Assembly (NCBI GenBank): GCA_964633715.1
Contig: CAZWHQ010000011.1
Coordinates: forward strand, 31,894-95,893
Reading direction: 5' to 3'
Source: JAUWVG01 sp964633715
GTDB taxonomy: Bacteria; Acidobacteriota; Aminicenantia; Aminicenantales; Aminicenantaceae
DNA length: 64,000 nt
Positions 63,071 to 64,000 of the stretch are shown here, one piece after another; positions within the stretch are counted from its first letter, which is position 1; each line of letters begins with the position of its first letter. The notes beneath the pieces were generated by a model. The model was not told the DNA's origin, did no database searches, and worked only from the letters and a program-made list of their open reading frames with translations. Both the position numbers and the translations under genes were made by a program.

Positions 63071-63475
63071 TTATCTCTTGTGGTATTGAGGTGCTTTCCG
63101 GGCTTTGAGCAGTCCGTACTTCTTTCGTTCTTTGATTCTGGCATCTCGAGTCAAAAGACCCGCACTCTTGAGGGCTGGTCTCAATTCTTTGTTGAATTCT
63201 ATAAGTGCTCGAGCAATTCCCAGCCGAACAGCTTCTGCCTGACCGTTCAATCCTCCCCCATCTAAACGGATGAAGATGTCAAATTTACTTTCCGTTTCTG
63301 TGAGCAGGAGAGGCTGTTTTATGGTGTTTTTATAGCTGCCCATTACGAAATATTCTGAAAATGGGCGGGGTCTTTTATTGACATATAGGGTAAACTCGCC
63401 CTTTCCTGGCCGTAAATAGACCCGCGCTATGGCGTTTTTCCGCTTTCCTGTCCCATAGTACTGAATTAAACTCAA
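63071..63475 (-). CDS. rpsI: 30S ribosomal protein S9
   Basis: 134 residues. [38 protein letters not shown] at the start; [62 protein letters not shown] with the basic C-terminal tail that reaches the P-site tRNA. Immediately downstream of rplM. Confidence 0.98.
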   Translation of the reverse strand: MSLIQYYGTGKRKNAIARVYLRPGKGEFTLYVNKRPRPFSEYFVMGSYKNTIKQPLLLTETESKFDIFIRLDGGGLNGQAEAVRLGIARALIEFNKELRPALKSAGLLTRDARIKERKKYGLLKARKAPQYHKR

Positions 63476-63483
63476 GATTCCTC

Positions 63484-63912
63484 CTAAAACTGGTATTCCT
63501 CTGGATTTTGTGCTTCATGAGGATGATTGGGGCCTCGATAGACTTTGAGTTTTTTATAGATTTTCCGGCCAAGTTTATTCTTTGGAATCATTCCCCAGAC
63601 TGCTTTTCGCAAAACTTCTTCGGGATTTTTGTCCATCAATTCATTGAGGGTTTTTTCTTTTATCCCACCAGGATATCCAGTATGTGAATAGTACTTCTTC
63701 TGCTCCAGTTTCCTTCCGGTCAGCTGAAGTTTCTCCGCGTTTATCACAACAACAAAGTCTCCCGTATCGATAAAAGGGGCAAACGTGACTTTCCCCTTTC
63801 CACGAAGGAGTACTGAAATTTCTGTAGCCAACCGGCCGAGTATCTTTCCATCGGCATTAATCAGCCACCATTTTCTCTCGATTTCTTCTTTTTTAGGTAC
63901 AAAAGTCTTCAT
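63484..63912 (-). CDS. rplM: 50S ribosomal protein L13
   Basis: 142 residues. [76 protein letters not shown] is the L13 signature. First gene of the rplM-rpsI-rpsB-tsf-pyrH-frr operon. A sigma-70-type promoter lies 54-82 nt upstream. Confidence 0.98.
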   Translation of the reverse strand: MKTFVPKKEEIERKWWLINADGKILGRLATEISVLLRGKGKVTFAPFIDTGDFVVVINAEKLQLTGRKLEQKKYYSHTGYPGGIKEKTLNELMDKNPEEVLRKAVWGMIPKNKLGRKIYKKLKVYRGPNHPHEAQNPEEYQF

Positions 63913-63965
63913 AGCTTCAAACCTTAGAACATCATTCAGTTAAGTTTAAGAGTTTGTGAGCAGAA

Positions 63966-63994
63966 AGGATACTAAATATAAGGGGATATGTCAA
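63966..63994 (-). promoter_or_regulatory. Promoter of the rplM translation operon
   Basis: Minus strand TTGACA (63994 to 63989) and TATCCT (63971 to 63966) are separated by 17 nt. The message would begin near 63959, leaving a leader of about 46 nt before the L13 ATG. Confidence 0.75.
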
Positions 63995-64000
63995 CCGTTC

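Noticed and set aside
1..64000. CRISPR array, prophage genes, rRNA or a replication origin
   Set aside because: I found no regularly spaced direct repeats, phage structural genes, rRNA sequence, dnaA box cluster or dnaA gene. The XerD-type gene looks like a housekeeping recombinase, not an integrase.

Overview
The window comes from a Gram-negative bacterium of moderate GC content with Acidobacteriota-like lineage traits. These include two GWxTD-motif proteins, a VWFA-related domain of the type common in acidobacteria, a very large carboxypeptidase-regulatory-domain/TonB-dependent-receptor protein, 6-bladed beta-propeller lipoprotein-like genes, and several TolC/RND and LolA/Tat envelope genes. 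Candidatus Aminicenantes is my best guess for the group. That is inference, since no 16S gene is present. Nearly all genes look chromosomal and housekeeping or envelope-related. The accessory signals are one REP-associated (Y1/HUH) transposase element and several palindromic intergenic repeats.

Layout. 1-5.5 kb: an exported M28 peptidase (cut by the window edge), a tandem pair of duplicated outer-membrane-type proteins and an exported beta-propeller protein. 5.5-8.3 kb: an unusual SecA with a C-terminal membrane segment. It is preceded by its own promoter and a 78-codon hydrophobic leader peptide that ends in Arg-Gly-Pro-Pro-Phe-stop. This looks like a SecM-type secretion-monitor leader and is the most interesting object in the window. 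8.4-16.2 kb: a MarR regulator divergent from a zinc-ribbon protein, a PAPS-reductase/threonine-synthase-like pair, a VWA-domain protein, a lipoamide-dehydrogenase-family enzyme, a lipoprotein form of glutamate racemase, and purM. 16.3-19.3 kb: an ECF sigma / anti-sigma operon with two related exported adhesin-like proteins. 19.3-26.4 kb: an enolase-superfamily enzyme, two glycosyltransferases, a TolC protein and a large membrane glycosyltransferase-like protein. 26.4-30.4 kb: tsaD, mtnA, then a badly decayed lepA whose start is abutted by a REP-associated transposase element. 30.5-40.5 kb: tatA, a methyltransferase, a ROK kinase, a TonB receptor, two GWxTD proteins and a radical SAM/B12 protein. 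40.5-42.1 kb: tRNA-Leu(CAG), a perfect 42-bp hairpin related to the transposase ends, and a bacterial eRF1-like protein. 42.1-48.4 kb: a complete TetR-TolC-MFP-RND efflux operon. 48.5-57.8 kb: a XerD-type recombinase, a metallo-beta-lactamase-fold hydrolase, a methyltransferase, a DASS transporter, an AMMECR1 protein, a TPR protein, an acyltransferase, a GIY-YIG protein, a sodium/solute symporter, a candidate structured RNA and a LolA-like protein. 57.8-59.9 kb: a second ECF sigma / anti-sigma module with a bactofilin-like membrane protein. 60.1-64 kb: the translation operon rplM-rpsI-rpsB-tsf-pyrH-frr with a clear promoter at the far right.

Common themes are envelope biogenesis and export (SecA, TatA, LolA, TolC/RND, two ECF systems). 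Several genes appear to have leaderless mRNAs: an extended -10 box TGnTATAAT lies exactly 8 nt before the ATG in three separate places. All functional assignments come from reading motifs in the translated sequence. No database search was possible.
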